Shown here: positions 33,868 through 42,826 of the stretch, one piece after another
How positions within the stretch are numbered: position 1 is the stretch's first letter
Layout of the letters: every line of letters begins with the position of its first letter
NCBI RefSeq assembly: GCF_016651105.1
Contig: NZ_JAEKEL010000001.1
Location: forward strand, 4,020,001-4,084,000
Direction: 5' to 3'
DNA: 64,000 nt
Origin: Pseudomonas sp. TH15
GTDB taxonomy: Bacteria; Pseudomonadota; Gammaproteobacteria; Pseudomonadales; Pseudomonadaceae
Program-made: the position numbers and the translations under genes
Notes under the pieces: generated by a model
The model's database searches: none
What the model saw: only the letters and a program-made list of their open reading frames with translations
Told to the model about the DNA's origin: nothing

Positions 33868-34227
33868 TTACTTGATAAGGCTTTTTACTTTGTCGCGTAA
33901 CTGATCAATCGAAAACGGCTTGCCAATGACGTGCATGTCAGCAGGGACGTCGATGTTTTCGGCATAACCACTGGCAAATAGAATTGGCAGGGTGGGGCGC
34001 AGTTTTCGTGCTTCATTCGCCAGTTCACGACCGTCCATGCCCGGCAGGCCTACATCGGTCATCATCAGATCGATTTGCTGATCCGGATCTTCAAGCTTTT
34101 CCAATGCCTGTTCGCTGCCGTCAGCTTCAAGCACCTTGAACTCCAACTCCTCCAGCACATCGACAATCAGCATGCGCACGATGCCGTCGTCTTCTACGAC
34201 CAGGATGGTGGATTGGTTGGCGGACAT
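33868..34227 (-). CDS. orphan single-domain response regulator
   Basis: A 119-residue CheY-like receiver with no output domain. ILVVEDDGIVRM holds the acid pocket, the phospho-acceptor Asp lies in LMMTDVGLPGMDG near residue 57, and the conserved Lys is in HVIGKPFSIDQL. It belongs to the hybrid-kinase-associated receiver type. It is divergent from the large hybrid kinase gene 263 bp away and may be its phosphate sink or relay. Confidence 0.9.
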   Translation of the reverse strand: MSANQSTILVVEDDGIVRMLIVDVLEELEFKVLEADGSEQALEKLEDPDQQIDLMMTDVGLPGMDGRELANEARKLRPTLPILFASGYAENIDVPADMHVIGKPFSIDQLRDKVKSLIK

Positions 34228-34490
34228 ATTCAGGCTCTCAAAAGTCAGTTCAGGGTCGCCGGTCGATCAAAAATGCCGGGCTCTTTCATCAGTAAGTGGC
34301 GCAGTGCCACAAGTTCCCCGCTTGCAACAAAAAAAGCATAGCTGCAGCCGGGGCGGCAAGGATAACTGTTCGTGGCCGCGAACACGCCGGTGAGCGTAGG
34401 AATTTGCGGCCAAATGTGTGAGAAAAATGGATCCGCGTCACTGTTTTGGGGCAAACTCTCGGGTTTTCAACAGTTCGACAAGGCTACCTC

Positions 34491-37400
34491 ATGTCCTCTC
34501 CGTCTTCGGTTGATGAGCAACGGTTTCGCAAAATTCTCAGTCGCAACGTCAGCTTGCCGCTGGGTGTGGGCGTGATCAGTGCAGTTTTCTTTGTGGCGTT
34601 GATCACTTATCTGTTATCCGTCATTCAGTGGGTCGAGCACACTGACCGGGTGATCAATAACGCCAATGAAGCGGTGAAGCTGACCGTTGATCTGGAAACC
34701 GGGATGCGCGGCTTCCTGCTCAGCGGCGACGAGCACTTCCTGGACCCCTACGAAACGGCCAAGCCGAGAATCGCGGTGGCCCTCAATACCTTGCTCGAAC
34801 TGACGGCCGATAACCCGGTCCAGACCGATCGTTTGCACAGGCTCCAGGCCTTGCAAACCGATTGGGCCACCTACGCGCAATCGATGATCGATCTGCAGCG
34901 AGCCAGTGGCGATTACCGCGGTGCGGTGAAGGCCGGGCGCGGCAAGCGCCTGACCGATGAAATCCGCAAACAGTTTGAAGACGTGATCGACATGGAGCAG
35001 CAGTTGCGCACCACGCGCAACGAAGACGTGCGCCGCACCACGATCTGGAGCATCACCCTGTACCTGCTGTTCGTGGCCGGTATCAGTGGGTTGCTGGCGT
35101 ATGTCGGCCGGCGTGACTTGCTCAATCTTTCCGAGAGCTACGGTGCCAACCTCGCAGCGCAACAAGCCAGTGCCGGGCGTCTGGAGCAGCAAGCCTGGCT
35201 GCGCAATGGCCAGACCGAACTGGCCGAGCAGGTGCTGGGACAACTGAGCCTCAACCTGTTGGGTCGCAATATCCTGAAGTTCTGCGCGCAGTACCTGGGC
35301 ACCGCCGTGGCGGCCATTTACGTGCGTGAAGACCATGGCGGCCTTAAACGCGTGGCGTCTTACGGCTTGTCCCGCGAGCAGGAAGAGCAGGGTCAGTCGA
35401 TCTACGACGGCGAAGGCATTGTCGGTCAAGTGGTGCAACAGGCACGTATGATTCGCCTGGATGGCGTGCCTGACGATTACTTCAAAATCAGCTCTGGCTT
35501 GGGCCAAGGTTTGCCGCACAGTGTGCTGGTGGTGCCGACCAGCGACGATGACCAGATCAATGGTGCGATCGAACTCGGCTTCCTGCGCCCGTTGAACGAC
35601 CGTGACATCGAACTGCTCGAGCTGATTGCCGGCAACATCGGCACCTCGATCGAAGCCGCGCGCTATCGCCAGCGTTTGCAGGAAGTACTCGCCGAAACCC
35701 AGCAGCTCAACGAAGAGCTCCAGGTTCAGCAGGAAGAACTCAAGTCCGCCAACGAGGAGCTGGAAGAGCAGTCGAGGATTCTCAAGGAATCCCAAGCGCA
35801 CCTGGAAACCCAGCAGGTGGAACTGGAGCAGACCAACGAACAGCTCGCCGAGCAGGCGCAGATCCTGGCCGATCAACGCGACGCCATGGATGAGAAGAAC
35901 ACCGAGCTCAATCAAGCCCAGACTCAACTGGAAGATCGCGCCGAAGAATTGCAGCGCTCCAGCAAGTACAAGTCCGAATTTCTCGCCAACATGTCCCACG
36001 AACTGCGCACGCCGTTGAACAGTTCGTTGATCCTGGCCAAGTTGCTGGCGGAAAACCCTCAGGAAAACCTCAGTGCCGAACAGGTCAAGTTCGCCGAGTC
36101 GATCTATTCGGCCGGCAATGATTTGCTCAACCTGATCAACGACATTCTCGATATTTCCAAAGTTGAAGCCGGCAAGCTGGAAATACGCCCGGAAAACACC
36201 AGCGTCACGCGTCTGGTGGATGGCTTGCGCGCAATGTTCGAGCCACTGGCGGCTGATAAAAAGCTGACCTTCAACGTCGACTTGCAGCCGGGTACGCCGG
36301 CCACGCTGTTCACCGACCGTCAGCGTCTGGAACAAGTGATCAAGAACCTGCTGTCCAACGCGGTAAAGTTCACCGAAAAAGGCAACGTCAGCCTGACTGT
36401 TTCCAGTCAGGCTGGCGAAGGTATCGCCTTCATCGTTCGCGATTCCGGGATCGGTATTGCGGCGGAGCAGCAGGAAAGCATTTTCGAAGCCTTCCGCCAG
36501 GCTGACGGCACCACCAATCGCCGTTATGGCGGCACGGGGTTGGGCCTGTCGATTTCCCGGGACCTGGCGAATTTGCTGGGCGGCTCGATCAGCGTCAGCA
36601 GTGAGCCGGGGCAGGGCAGTGCGTTCACCCTGGTGTTGCCGCTGCAATACGTCGAGCCGGGTGATGAGCCGGTCGAACCGATGCGGGTCACTCCGGTTGC
36701 TTATTCGTCGAGCGCCCCGGTTGCCGCGCTGGTGCCGCTGATTGCCGACGTTGACATCCCGCGTTTCGATGATGACCGCGCCAACGCGCCGTTTGCTACG
36801 CGCTGCATTCTGGTGGTGGAAGATGAGGAGAATTTTGCACACATCCTCTATGACCTGGCCCACGAACTGGGCTATCAGTGCTTGGTTGCCCATGGCGCTG
36901 ACGAAGGCTATGACCTGGCCAAAGCGTTCATCCCCGACGCCATTCTGCTGGACATGCGTCTGCCGGATCATTCCGGGCTGACCGTGTTGCAGCGCCTGAA
37001 GGAGCACGCCGAAACCCGGCACATTCCGGTTCATGTGATCTCGGTCGAAGACCGGGTCGAAGCTGCGATGCACATGGGCGCCATCGGTTATGCCGTCAAA
37101 CCGACCACTCGCGAAGAGCTCAAGGACGTGTTTGCCCGCCTGGAAGCCAAGCTGACCCAGAAGGTCAAACGGGTGCTGTTGGTGGAAGATGATGATTTGC
37201 AGCGTGACAGCATTGCCCGTCTGATCGGCGACGAAGACATCGAGATCACCGCCGTCGGCTTCGCCCAGGAAGCGCTGGACCTGCTGCGCACGACGATTTT
37301 CGATTGCATGATCATCGACCTGAAACTGCCGGACATGCTCGGCAACGATCTGCTCAAGCGTATGTCTACCGAAGACATCTGCTCGTTCCCGCCGGTAATC

Positions 37401-37982
37401 GTCTATACCGGGCGCAACCTGACCCGGGACGAAGAGGCCGACCTGCGCAAGTATTCGCGTTCGATCATCATTAAGGGGGCCCGATCGCCAGAGCGTCTGC
37501 TGGATGAAGTGACGCTCTTTTTGCACAAAGTCGAATCCCGGTTGTCCCACGAGCGGCAGAAGATGCTCAAGACCGCCCGCAGTCGCGACAAGGTCTTCGA
37601 GGGGCGCAAGGTGCTGCTGGTGGACGACGATGTGCGCAACATCTTCGCCCTGACCAGTGCGCTGGAGCAAAAGGGTGCAGTCGTAGTGATCGGTCGAAAT
37701 GGTCGTGAGGCGATTGAAAGATTGAATGAAGTCGAGGACATCGACCTGGTGCTGATGGATGTGATGATGCCGGAAATGGACGGTTTCGAGGCCACGACCT
37801 TGATCCGCCAGGACCCGCGCTGGCGCAAGCTGCCGATCATCGCGGTGACGGCCAAGGCCATGAAGGACGATCAGGAGCGCTGCCTGGCGGCAGGTTCCAA
37901 CGATTACCTGGCCAAGCCTATCGACCTGGATCGCCTGTTCTCGTTGATTCGCGTGTGGTTACCGAAGATGGAACGCATTTAG
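34491..37982 (+). CDS. CHASE3-GAF hybrid histidine kinase with three receivers
   Basis: A 1163-residue membrane sensor kinase. Order: helix near 22-47, CHASE3 periplasmic domain (LETGMRGFLLSGDEHFLDPY), second helix near 183-203, GAF about 250-395, a long Glu/Gln-rich coiled coil about 395-490, HisKA with His503 in NMSHELRTPLN, HATPase (NLLSNAVKFTEKG, DSGIGI, GGTGLGLSIS), then receivers with Asp821, Asp943 and Asp1090. ATG 34491 follows AAGG; a TTG upstream is unlikely. cheR, cheB and a receiver-kinase follow with tiny gaps, so they form one operon. Signal unknown; similar kinases control stress or biofilm responses. Confidence 0.92.
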   Translation: MSSPSSVDEQRFRKILSRNVSLPLGVGVISAVFFVALITYLLSVIQWVEHTDRVINNANEAVKLTVDLETGMRGFLLSGDEHFLDPYETAKPRIAVALNTLLELTADNPVQTDRLHRLQALQTDWATYAQSMIDLQRASGDYRGAVKAGRGKRLTDEIRKQFEDVIDMEQQLRTTRNEDVRRTTIWSITLYLLFVAGISGLLAYVGRRDLLNLSESYGANLAAQQASAGRLEQQAWLRNGQTELAEQVLGQLSLNLLGRNILKFCAQYLGTAVAAIYVREDHGGLKRVASYGLSREQEEQGQSIYDGEGIVGQVVQQARMIRLDGVPDDYFKISSGLGQGLPHSVLVVPTSDDDQINGAIELGFLRPLNDRDIELLELIAGNIGTSIEAARYRQRLQEVLAETQQLNEELQVQQEELKSANEELEEQSRILKESQAHLETQQVELEQTNEQLAEQAQILADQRDAMDEKNTELNQAQTQLEDRAEELQRSSKYKSEFLANMSHELRTPLNSSLILAKLLAENPQENLSAEQVKFAESIYSAGNDLLNLINDILDISKVEAGKLEIRPENTSVTRLVDGLRAMFEPLAADKKLTFNVDLQPGTPATLFTDRQRLEQVIKNLLSNAVKFTEKGNVSLTVSSQAGEGIAFIVRDSGIGIAAEQQESIFEAFRQADGTTNRRYGGTGLGLSISRDLANLLGGSISVSSEPGQGSAFTLVLPLQYVEPGDEPVEPMRVTPVAYSSSAPVAALVPLIADVDIPRFDDDRANAPFATRCILVVEDEENFAHILYDLAHELGYQCLVAHGADEGYDLAKAFIPDAILLDMRLPDHSGLTVLQRLKEHAETRHIPVHVISVEDRVEAAMHMGAIGYAVKPTTREELKDVFARLEAKLTQKVKRVLLVEDDDLQRDSIARLIGDEDIEITAVGFAQEALDLLRTTIFDCMIIDLKLPDMLGNDLLKRMSTEDICSFPPVIVYTGRNLTRDEEADLRKYSRSIIIKGARSPERLLDEVTLFLHKVESRLSHERQKMLKTARSRDKVFEGRKVLLVDDDVRNIFALTSALEQKGAVVVIGRNGREAIERLNEVEDIDLVLMDVMMPEMDGFEATTLIRQDPRWRKLPIIAVTAKAMKDDQERCLAAGSNDYLAKPIDLDRLFSLIRVWLPKMERI

Positions 37983-38007
37983 GAACGCCTCTAGTGGAAA
38001 GCTTTTA

Positions 38008-38823
38008 GTGGAAAAGAATACCGAAATCGAATTGCGGCTGCTGATCGAGGCGATCTACCTCAAGTACAGCTATGACTTTCGCGACTATTCCGGCGCGTCG
38101 ATCAAACGCCGGGTTGCACATGCGCTGAGTCAGTTCGAGTGCACCACCATCTCGGCGCTGCAGGAAAAAGTCCTGCACGATCCGACCGCGTTCATGCAGT
38201 TGCTGCAATTGCTGACGATCCCGGTCAGTGAGATGTTCCGTGATCCTTCGCACTTTCTGGCAATCCGCAAGGAAGTGGTGCCGCTGCTCAAGACCTATCC
38301 CTCGATCAAGATCTGGATTGCCGGGTGCAGCACCGGTGAAGAGGTTTATTCGATGGCGATCCTGCTGCGCGAAGAAGGTTTGCTCGACCGCACGATCATC
38401 TATGCCACCGACATCAACCCTCGCTCCCTGGACAAAGCCAAACAGGGAATTTTCTCCATGGAGAACGTCCGCGCCTACACTGCTAATTACCAGCAGGCCG
38501 GTGGCCAGCGCTCATTCGCCGATTACTACACGGCTGCTTACGGCTATGCGATTTTCGACAAGAGCCTGTGTGAGAACGTGACCTTTGCCGATCACAGCCT
38601 GGCGACGGACAGTGTCTTTTCAGAAACTCAATTAGTTTCATGTCGCAATGTATTGATTTATTTCAATAAAAAGCTTCAGGATCGTGCCTTTGGATTGTTC
38701 CACGAGTCGCTGTGTCATCGTGGTTTTCTGGTGTTGGGCAGCAAGGAAACTCCGGATTTTTCGGCATTCGGCAAGCAGTTCGAGCCATTGGTCAAACACG
38801 AACGGATTTACCGTAAATCATGA
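38008..38823 (+). CDS. CheR-type SAM-dependent methyltransferase
   Basis: A 271-residue CheR homologue: N-terminal helical domain (DFRDYSGASIKRRV) and SAM-binding domain with IWIAGCSTGEEVYSMAILL and YATDINPRSLDKA. The catalytic-region FSETQLVSCRNVLIYF matches MCP glutamate methyltransferases. Start is GTG 38008 with GGAAAG upstream. Its stop overlaps the cheB start (ATGA). No chemoreceptor, CheW or CheA gene is nearby, so its target is probably not a classical chemoreceptor; the neighbouring kinase is a candidate. Confidence 0.9.
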   Translation: MEKNTEIELRLLIEAIYLKYSYDFRDYSGASIKRRVAHALSQFECTTISALQEKVLHDPTAFMQLLQLLTIPVSEMFRDPSHFLAIRKEVVPLLKTYPSIKIWIAGCSTGEEVYSMAILLREEGLLDRTIIYATDINPRSLDKAKQGIFSMENVRAYTANYQQAGGQRSFADYYTAAYGYAIFDKSLCENVTFADHSLATDSVFSETQLVSCRNVLIYFNKKLQDRAFGLFHESLCHRGFLVLGSKETPDFSAFGKQFEPLVKHERIYRKS

Positions 38824-39413
38824 ACAGTGCAGCCGGTTTGCCTACCGTAGAGGCTATCGTGATCGGCGCCTCAGCCGGCGGAGTAGAGGCGTTGCTGAAT
38901 ATCCTCAGCCCTCTGCGCGAAGGTTTTGCGCTGCCGATCGTCGTGGTGCTGCATTTGCCTGACGGACGCCGCAGTCAGCTGGTCGAAGTATTTGCCCGGC
39001 GAGTTTCGATGCCAGTGGTGGAGGCCGGTGACAAGACCTTGGTCGACCCCGGAACGCTCTATTTTGCAGCGCCCGGCTATCACCTCTCGGTGGAGCAGGA
39101 CCGCAGTTTCTCGTTGAGCCTGGAGGACCGCGTGCACTATTCGCGGCCGGCCATCGATTACTTGTTCGAATCTGCCGCCGACGCCTACGGGCCCGCGCTG
39201 GCCGCCGTGTTGTTGACCGGTGCCAACCGCGATGGCGCCAGCGGCCTGGCTCAGGTCAAACACCGCGGTGGCCTGACGGTGGTGCAAGATCCGCACGAAG
39301 CCCAAGTTGCAACCATGCCCAAGGCTGCGCTGGATTTGCATCAACCCGACCACATTCTTACTGTCCGCGGCATCGGCCGTCTGCTTGTCGAGCTGGAACG
39401 AATAGCATGCTGA
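38820..39413 (+). CDS. CheB-type methylesterase, catalytic domain only
   Basis: A 197-residue CheB catalytic domain without the usual N-terminal receiver. Triad candidates: Ser in IGASAGGVEALLN, His in VVVLHLPDGRRSQL, and Asp in LLTGANRDGASGL. It would remove methyl groups placed by the adjacent CheR. Lack of a receiver means its activity is not directly gated by phosphorylation. ATG 38820 overlaps cheR; its end overlaps the following kinase start by 7 bp, so translation is coupled. Confidence 0.9.
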   Translation: MNSAAGLPTVEAIVIGASAGGVEALLNILSPLREGFALPIVVVLHLPDGRRSQLVEVFARRVSMPVVEAGDKTLVDPGTLYFAAPGYHLSVEQDRSFSLSLEDRVHYSRPAIDYLFESAADAYGPALAAVLLTGANRDGASGLAQVKHRGGLTVVQDPHEAQVATMPKAALDLHQPDHILTVRGIGRLLVELERIAC

Positions 39414-40588
39414 GTAATATTCAAGCCAAACTGCTGATCGTCGATGATCTGCCGGAGAACCTGTTGGCCCTCGAAGCGTTGATCAGGCGCGAAGATCGCA
39501 CGGTCTACAAGGCGCAGTCGGCGGACGAAGCGTTGTCGCTGTTGCTGCAGCACGAATTCGCCATGGCCATTCTCGACGTGCAGATGCCGGGTATGAACGG
39601 CTTTGAACTGGCTGAGCTGATGCGCGGCACGGAAAAGACCAAAAACATTCCAATCGTGTTCGTCAGTGCCGCCGGTCGTGAGCTGAACTACGCGTTCAAA
39701 GGCTATGAAAGCGGCGCCGTGGACTTCCTGCACAAGCCGCTGGATATCCACGCGGTCAAGAGCAAGGTCAATGTCTTCGTCGACTTGTATCGCCAGAGCA
39801 AAGCGATGAAGCAACAGGTCGAAGCCCTGGAGCAGAGCCGCCGCGAACAGGAAGCGCTGCTCAAGAAATTGCAGAACACCCAAAACGAACTGGAACAAGC
39901 GGTGCGCATGCGCGATGACTTCATGTCGATCGTCGCCCACGAAGTGCGCACACCGCTCAATGGCCTGATCCTCGAAACCCAGTTGCGCAAGATGCACCTG
40001 GCCCGGGACAACGCCGCAGCGTTTACCTTGGACAAGATGCACGCCATGGTTGATCGCGATGAGCGGCAGATCAAAAGTCTGATCCGGCTGATTGAAGACA
40101 TGCTGGACGTGTCACGTATTCGCACCGGCAAGCTGTCGATCCGACCGAGTCGCTTCGACCTGAAGAAGCTGGTGGGCGATCTGCTGCAAAACTTTGCGCC
40201 GCAATTCGATGCCGCCGAGTCAGCGGTGACGTTTACAGCTGATGAGTCGGTGGAAGGTCGGTGGGATGAGTTCCGTATCGAGCAGGTGATCTCCAACTTG
40301 CTGACCAACGCCTTGCGTTATGGTGGCAAAGGCCCGATTGGCGTGCGGGTGTACAGTCACGAAGGTCAGGCCCGGGTCGAGGTCCAGGATCGAGGTATCG
40401 GCATCAGTGAAGAGAACCAGAAGCGTATTTTTCAACAGTTCGAACGGGTTTCAGCCAAGACCGTTGTAGCAGGGCTTGGGCTTGGGCTATTTATTTCCGA
40501 GCAAATCGTTGCCGCCCATGGCGGATCCATCGTCGTCGAGAGCAAAATCAACGAAGGCGCCTTATTTCGCGTTTGTCTGCCGCTGTAG
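39407..40588 (+). CDS. receiver-histidine kinase (REC-HisKA-HATPase)
   Basis: A 393-residue soluble protein. The N-terminal receiver has KLLIVDDLPENLLALEAL and Asp57 in AILDVQMPGMNG. A coiled coil (about 125-165) leads to HisKA with His178 in SIVAHEVRTPLNG and an HATPase domain (NLLTNALRYGGKG, DRGIGI, GLGLGLFIS). No membrane segment. This layout lets phosphorylation of the receiver, perhaps by the upstream hybrid kinase, control a second kinase. ATG overlaps cheB. Confidence 0.9.
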   Translation: MLSNIQAKLLIVDDLPENLLALEALIRREDRTVYKAQSADEALSLLLQHEFAMAILDVQMPGMNGFELAELMRGTEKTKNIPIVFVSAAGRELNYAFKGYESGAVDFLHKPLDIHAVKSKVNVFVDLYRQSKAMKQQVEALEQSRREQEALLKKLQNTQNELEQAVRMRDDFMSIVAHEVRTPLNGLILETQLRKMHLARDNAAAFTLDKMHAMVDRDERQIKSLIRLIEDMLDVSRIRTGKLSIRPSRFDLKKLVGDLLQNFAPQFDAAESAVTFTADESVEGRWDEFRIEQVISNLLTNALRYGGKGPIGVRVYSHEGQARVEVQDRGIGISEENQKRIFQQFERVSAKTVVAGLGLGLFISEQIVAAHGGSIVVESKINEGALFRVCLPL

Positions 40589-40665
40589 GAAAACAGCCAG
40601 ATAGACGCAACCTCTGAACGACCCCACGGTCGTATCAGCAGCTATTGACCGAACAAAGGCTTCCC

Positions 40666-41043
40666 ATGAGTGAAGATGCGCAAGATGTAGTACTCATTGT
40701 CGAGGATGACCCCTCGATTTTGATGGTGTTGTCTGCCTACCTGTCGGGTGAGGGTTACCGCGTACTGCAGGCTGAAAACGGCGAGCAAGCGTTCGAAATC
40801 CTCTCGAGCAAACCGCACCTGGACATGATGATTACCGATTTCCGACTGCCTGGCGGGATTTCCGGCGTGCAGATCGCCGAGCCAGCGGTGAAGTTGCGTC
40901 CGGAGCTCAAAGTGATTTTTATCAGCGGTTATCCGCAGGAAATCCGTGAGACCGACAGCCCGATCACCCGCAAGGCGCCAATTCTGGGCAAGCCTTTCGA
41001 TCTGGATGTGCTGCAGGAACTCATGCAGGAAATGCTCTCTTAA
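40666..41043 (+). CDS. single-domain response regulator
   Basis: A 125-residue receiver: VVLIVEDDPSILMVL, phospho-acceptor Asp58 in MMITDFRLPGG, and Lys in ILGKPFDLD. No output domain. ATG 40666 has AAAGG six bases upstream; an in-frame TTG at 40645 is less well placed. It follows the receiver-kinase by 77 bp and is probably in the same operon, ending at the REP hairpin. Confidence 0.9.
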   Translation: MSEDAQDVVLIVEDDPSILMVLSAYLSGEGYRVLQAENGEQAFEILSSKPHLDMMITDFRLPGGISGVQIAEPAVKLRPELKVIFISGYPQEIRETDSPITRKAPILGKPFDLDVLQELMQEMLS

Positions 41044-41057
41044 GCGCTTTTGATCTT

Positions 41058-41142
41058 CGTAGGAGCTGCCGAAGGCTGCGATCTTTTGATCTTGCTGTTC
41101 AAAAACAAGATCAAAAGATCGCAGCCTTCGACAGCTCCTACG
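41058..41142. repeat. REP hairpin between the two signalling operons
   Basis: Nearly perfect arms: CGTAGGAGCTGCCGAAGGCT continuing to GATCTTG, and the complement, around a short TGTTCAAAAA loop. It lies between convergent genes and ends just before the stop codon of the minus-strand kinase. Confidence 0.85.
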
Positions 41143-41155
41143 CGAATGTTGTGCT

Positions 41156-42826
41156 TTAGATCCGGATCATTTCCCGTACCTTCGCCGTTAATAAATCGAA
41201 GGTGAACGGCTTGGTAATCATCTGCATGCCCGGGTCGAGGAAGCCACTGCGCACGGCGGCATGCTCGGCGTACCCGGTAATGAACAGCACCTTGAGACCC
41301 GGCCGGTACTGACGGCCGATTTCTGCCAATTGTCGGCCGTTCATTCCCGGCAGGCCGACGTCGCTGATCAATAGATCGATTCGCTGGGCGGAGTCCAGAA
41401 TCGGCACCGCACTGTTGGCATCCCCGGCCTCGACAAACGCATAACCCAACTCGCTCAGCACCGCGCTGACCAATACCCGAACCGCCGGATCGTCTTCGAC
41501 AATCAGCACGGTCTCACCGTCCTGAGCGAAAGGCGCTTGCTCGATGTCGACGAGGGGATCCTGCGCCAGGTTGCCTAGGTAGCGGGGCAGGTAAAGGTTA
41601 ACGGTGGTGCCGTTGTCGACTTCGCTCTGGATAGTGACGTGGCCACGGGACTGTTTGCTGAAGCCATAAATCATCGACAATCCGAGGCCGGTGCCCTGGC
41701 CGATGGGTTTGGTCGTGAAAAACGGATCAAACGCGCGATTGATGGTACTTTGCGGCATGCCACAGCCTGTGTCGGTAACGCTCAGCACCACGTAATCCCC
41801 GGGCTGAAGGTTGCCGTGGGATTCAGTGAAGCCCGTATCCAGATGTTGATTGAAGGTCTTCACCACCAATTGGCCGCCGCCGGGCATCGCATCGCGGGCA
41901 TTGAGTACCAGGTTGAGCAGGGCGCTTTCCAGTTGGTTGGGGTCGGCTTCGGCCACCCACAGCTGTTCGTTCAGCTGCATGTCCAGGTGAATGCTTTCAT
42001 TGATGCTGCGTTGCAGCAGCTCGCCCATTGACGTCACCAGGGTGTTCATCACCACCGGTTTTGAATCCAGGGATTGGCGCCTGGAAAACGCCAGCAAACG
42101 GTGAGTCAGGCCGGCCGCGCGATTGGCTGAGGTCACACCCAGATCGATCAGGCTGTCCAGGTCTTCGGTACGTCCACGGGCCAAGCGTCGGCGCAGCAAC
42201 TCCAGGCTGCCGATGATGCCGGTCAGCATATTGTTGAAGTCGTGGGCAATGCCGCCGGTCAACTGGCCGACGGCTTCCATTTTCTGCGACTGACGCAGGG
42301 CTTCTTCGTTGTGCCGTAACTGTGCGGTGCGTTCCTCGACTTGTTGCTCGAGGGTTTCAAGGGTGGTTTGCAGCCGCAGTTCGCTTTGGCTCAAATCGAT
42401 CAGCCGGTCCCTGGCTTCGTACTGTCGTCGTCGCCCGCGCAGCGCAGTGGTGACCAGGCTGATCAGGGTCACTGGGTGGAAAGGGCGTTCGAGAAAGGTC
42501 ACGTTACCCAACTGCGGTCCAAGTCGCGAAGCGGGGTTCTGCTTGGGCCCGCCGTGGTGGGTTAACAACACGATCGGCAAATCCGACCATGCCGGTTGTT
42601 GCTCGATCAACCGCAGCAGGGGGGCCAGATCAGCGCCCAGTAACGCTTCGCAAGAGATCAGCAGCAGGCCAGCGCCGTATTCCAGCTCGCTGCACAACTG
42701 CGCCAGGTCACGGCTGATGACACCGGCATAGCCGGCTTCATTGAGCATCATCAGCGCAATCTGGCTGTCGCGACCCAGCGGCGCGAGAATGATCGCGCGC
42801 TCGGATGTCGCCGCCAGGGCCGTCAC
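41156..42826 (-). CDS. hybrid histidine kinase with degenerate N-terminal receiver
   Basis: A 556-residue soluble protein. Residues about 10-125 look like a receiver fold but the phospho-acceptor Asp is absent (LLISCEALLG). A coiled coil precedes HisKA with His near 195 in GGIAHDFNNMLTG, then HATPase (NLVLNARDAMPGG, DTGCGM, GTGLGLSMIYGF) and a C-terminal receiver (LLISDVGLPGMNG). The GTG start overlaps the stop of the KaiC-like gene as GTGA, so the two are translationally coupled. The AHDFNN type of HisKA is common in hybrid kinases that feed single receivers. Confidence 0.9.
   Translation of the reverse strand: MTALAATSERAIILAPLGRDSQIALMMLNEAGYAGVISRDLAQLCSELEYGAGLLLISCEALLGADLAPLLRLIEQQPAWSDLPIVLLTHHGGPKQNPASRLGPQLGNVTFLERPFHPVTLISLVTTALRGRRRQYEARDRLIDLSQSELRLQTTLETLEQQVEERTAQLRHNEEALRQSQKMEAVGQLTGGIAHDFNNMLTGIIGSLELLRRRLARGRTEDLDSLIDLGVTSANRAAGLTHRLLAFSRRQSLDSKPVVMNTLVTSMGELLQRSINESIHLDMQLNEQLWVAEADPNQLESALLNLVLNARDAMPGGGQLVVKTFNQHLDTGFTESHGNLQPGDYVVLSVTDTGCGMPQSTINRAFDPFFTTKPIGQGTGLGLSMIYGFSKQSRGHVTIQSEVDNGTTVNLYLPRYLGNLAQDPLVDIEQAPFAQDGETVLIVEDDPAVRVLVSAVLSELGYAFVEAGDANSAVPILDSAQRIDLLISDVGLPGMNGRQLAEIGRQYRPGLKVLFITGYAEHAAVRSGFLDPGMQMITKPFTFDLLTAKVREMIRI

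Noticed and set aside
33868..34227. Orphan receiver considered as the CheY of a chemotaxis operon
   Set aside because: No cheA, cheW or receptor genes nearby, and its sequence fits hybrid-kinase-linked receivers better.
34614..37670. Open frame of 1018 codons antisense to the hybrid kinase gene
   Set aside because: High-GC genes with strong third-position bias produce long antisense frames. The plus-strand frame has clear domains and catalytic residues, the antisense one has none.
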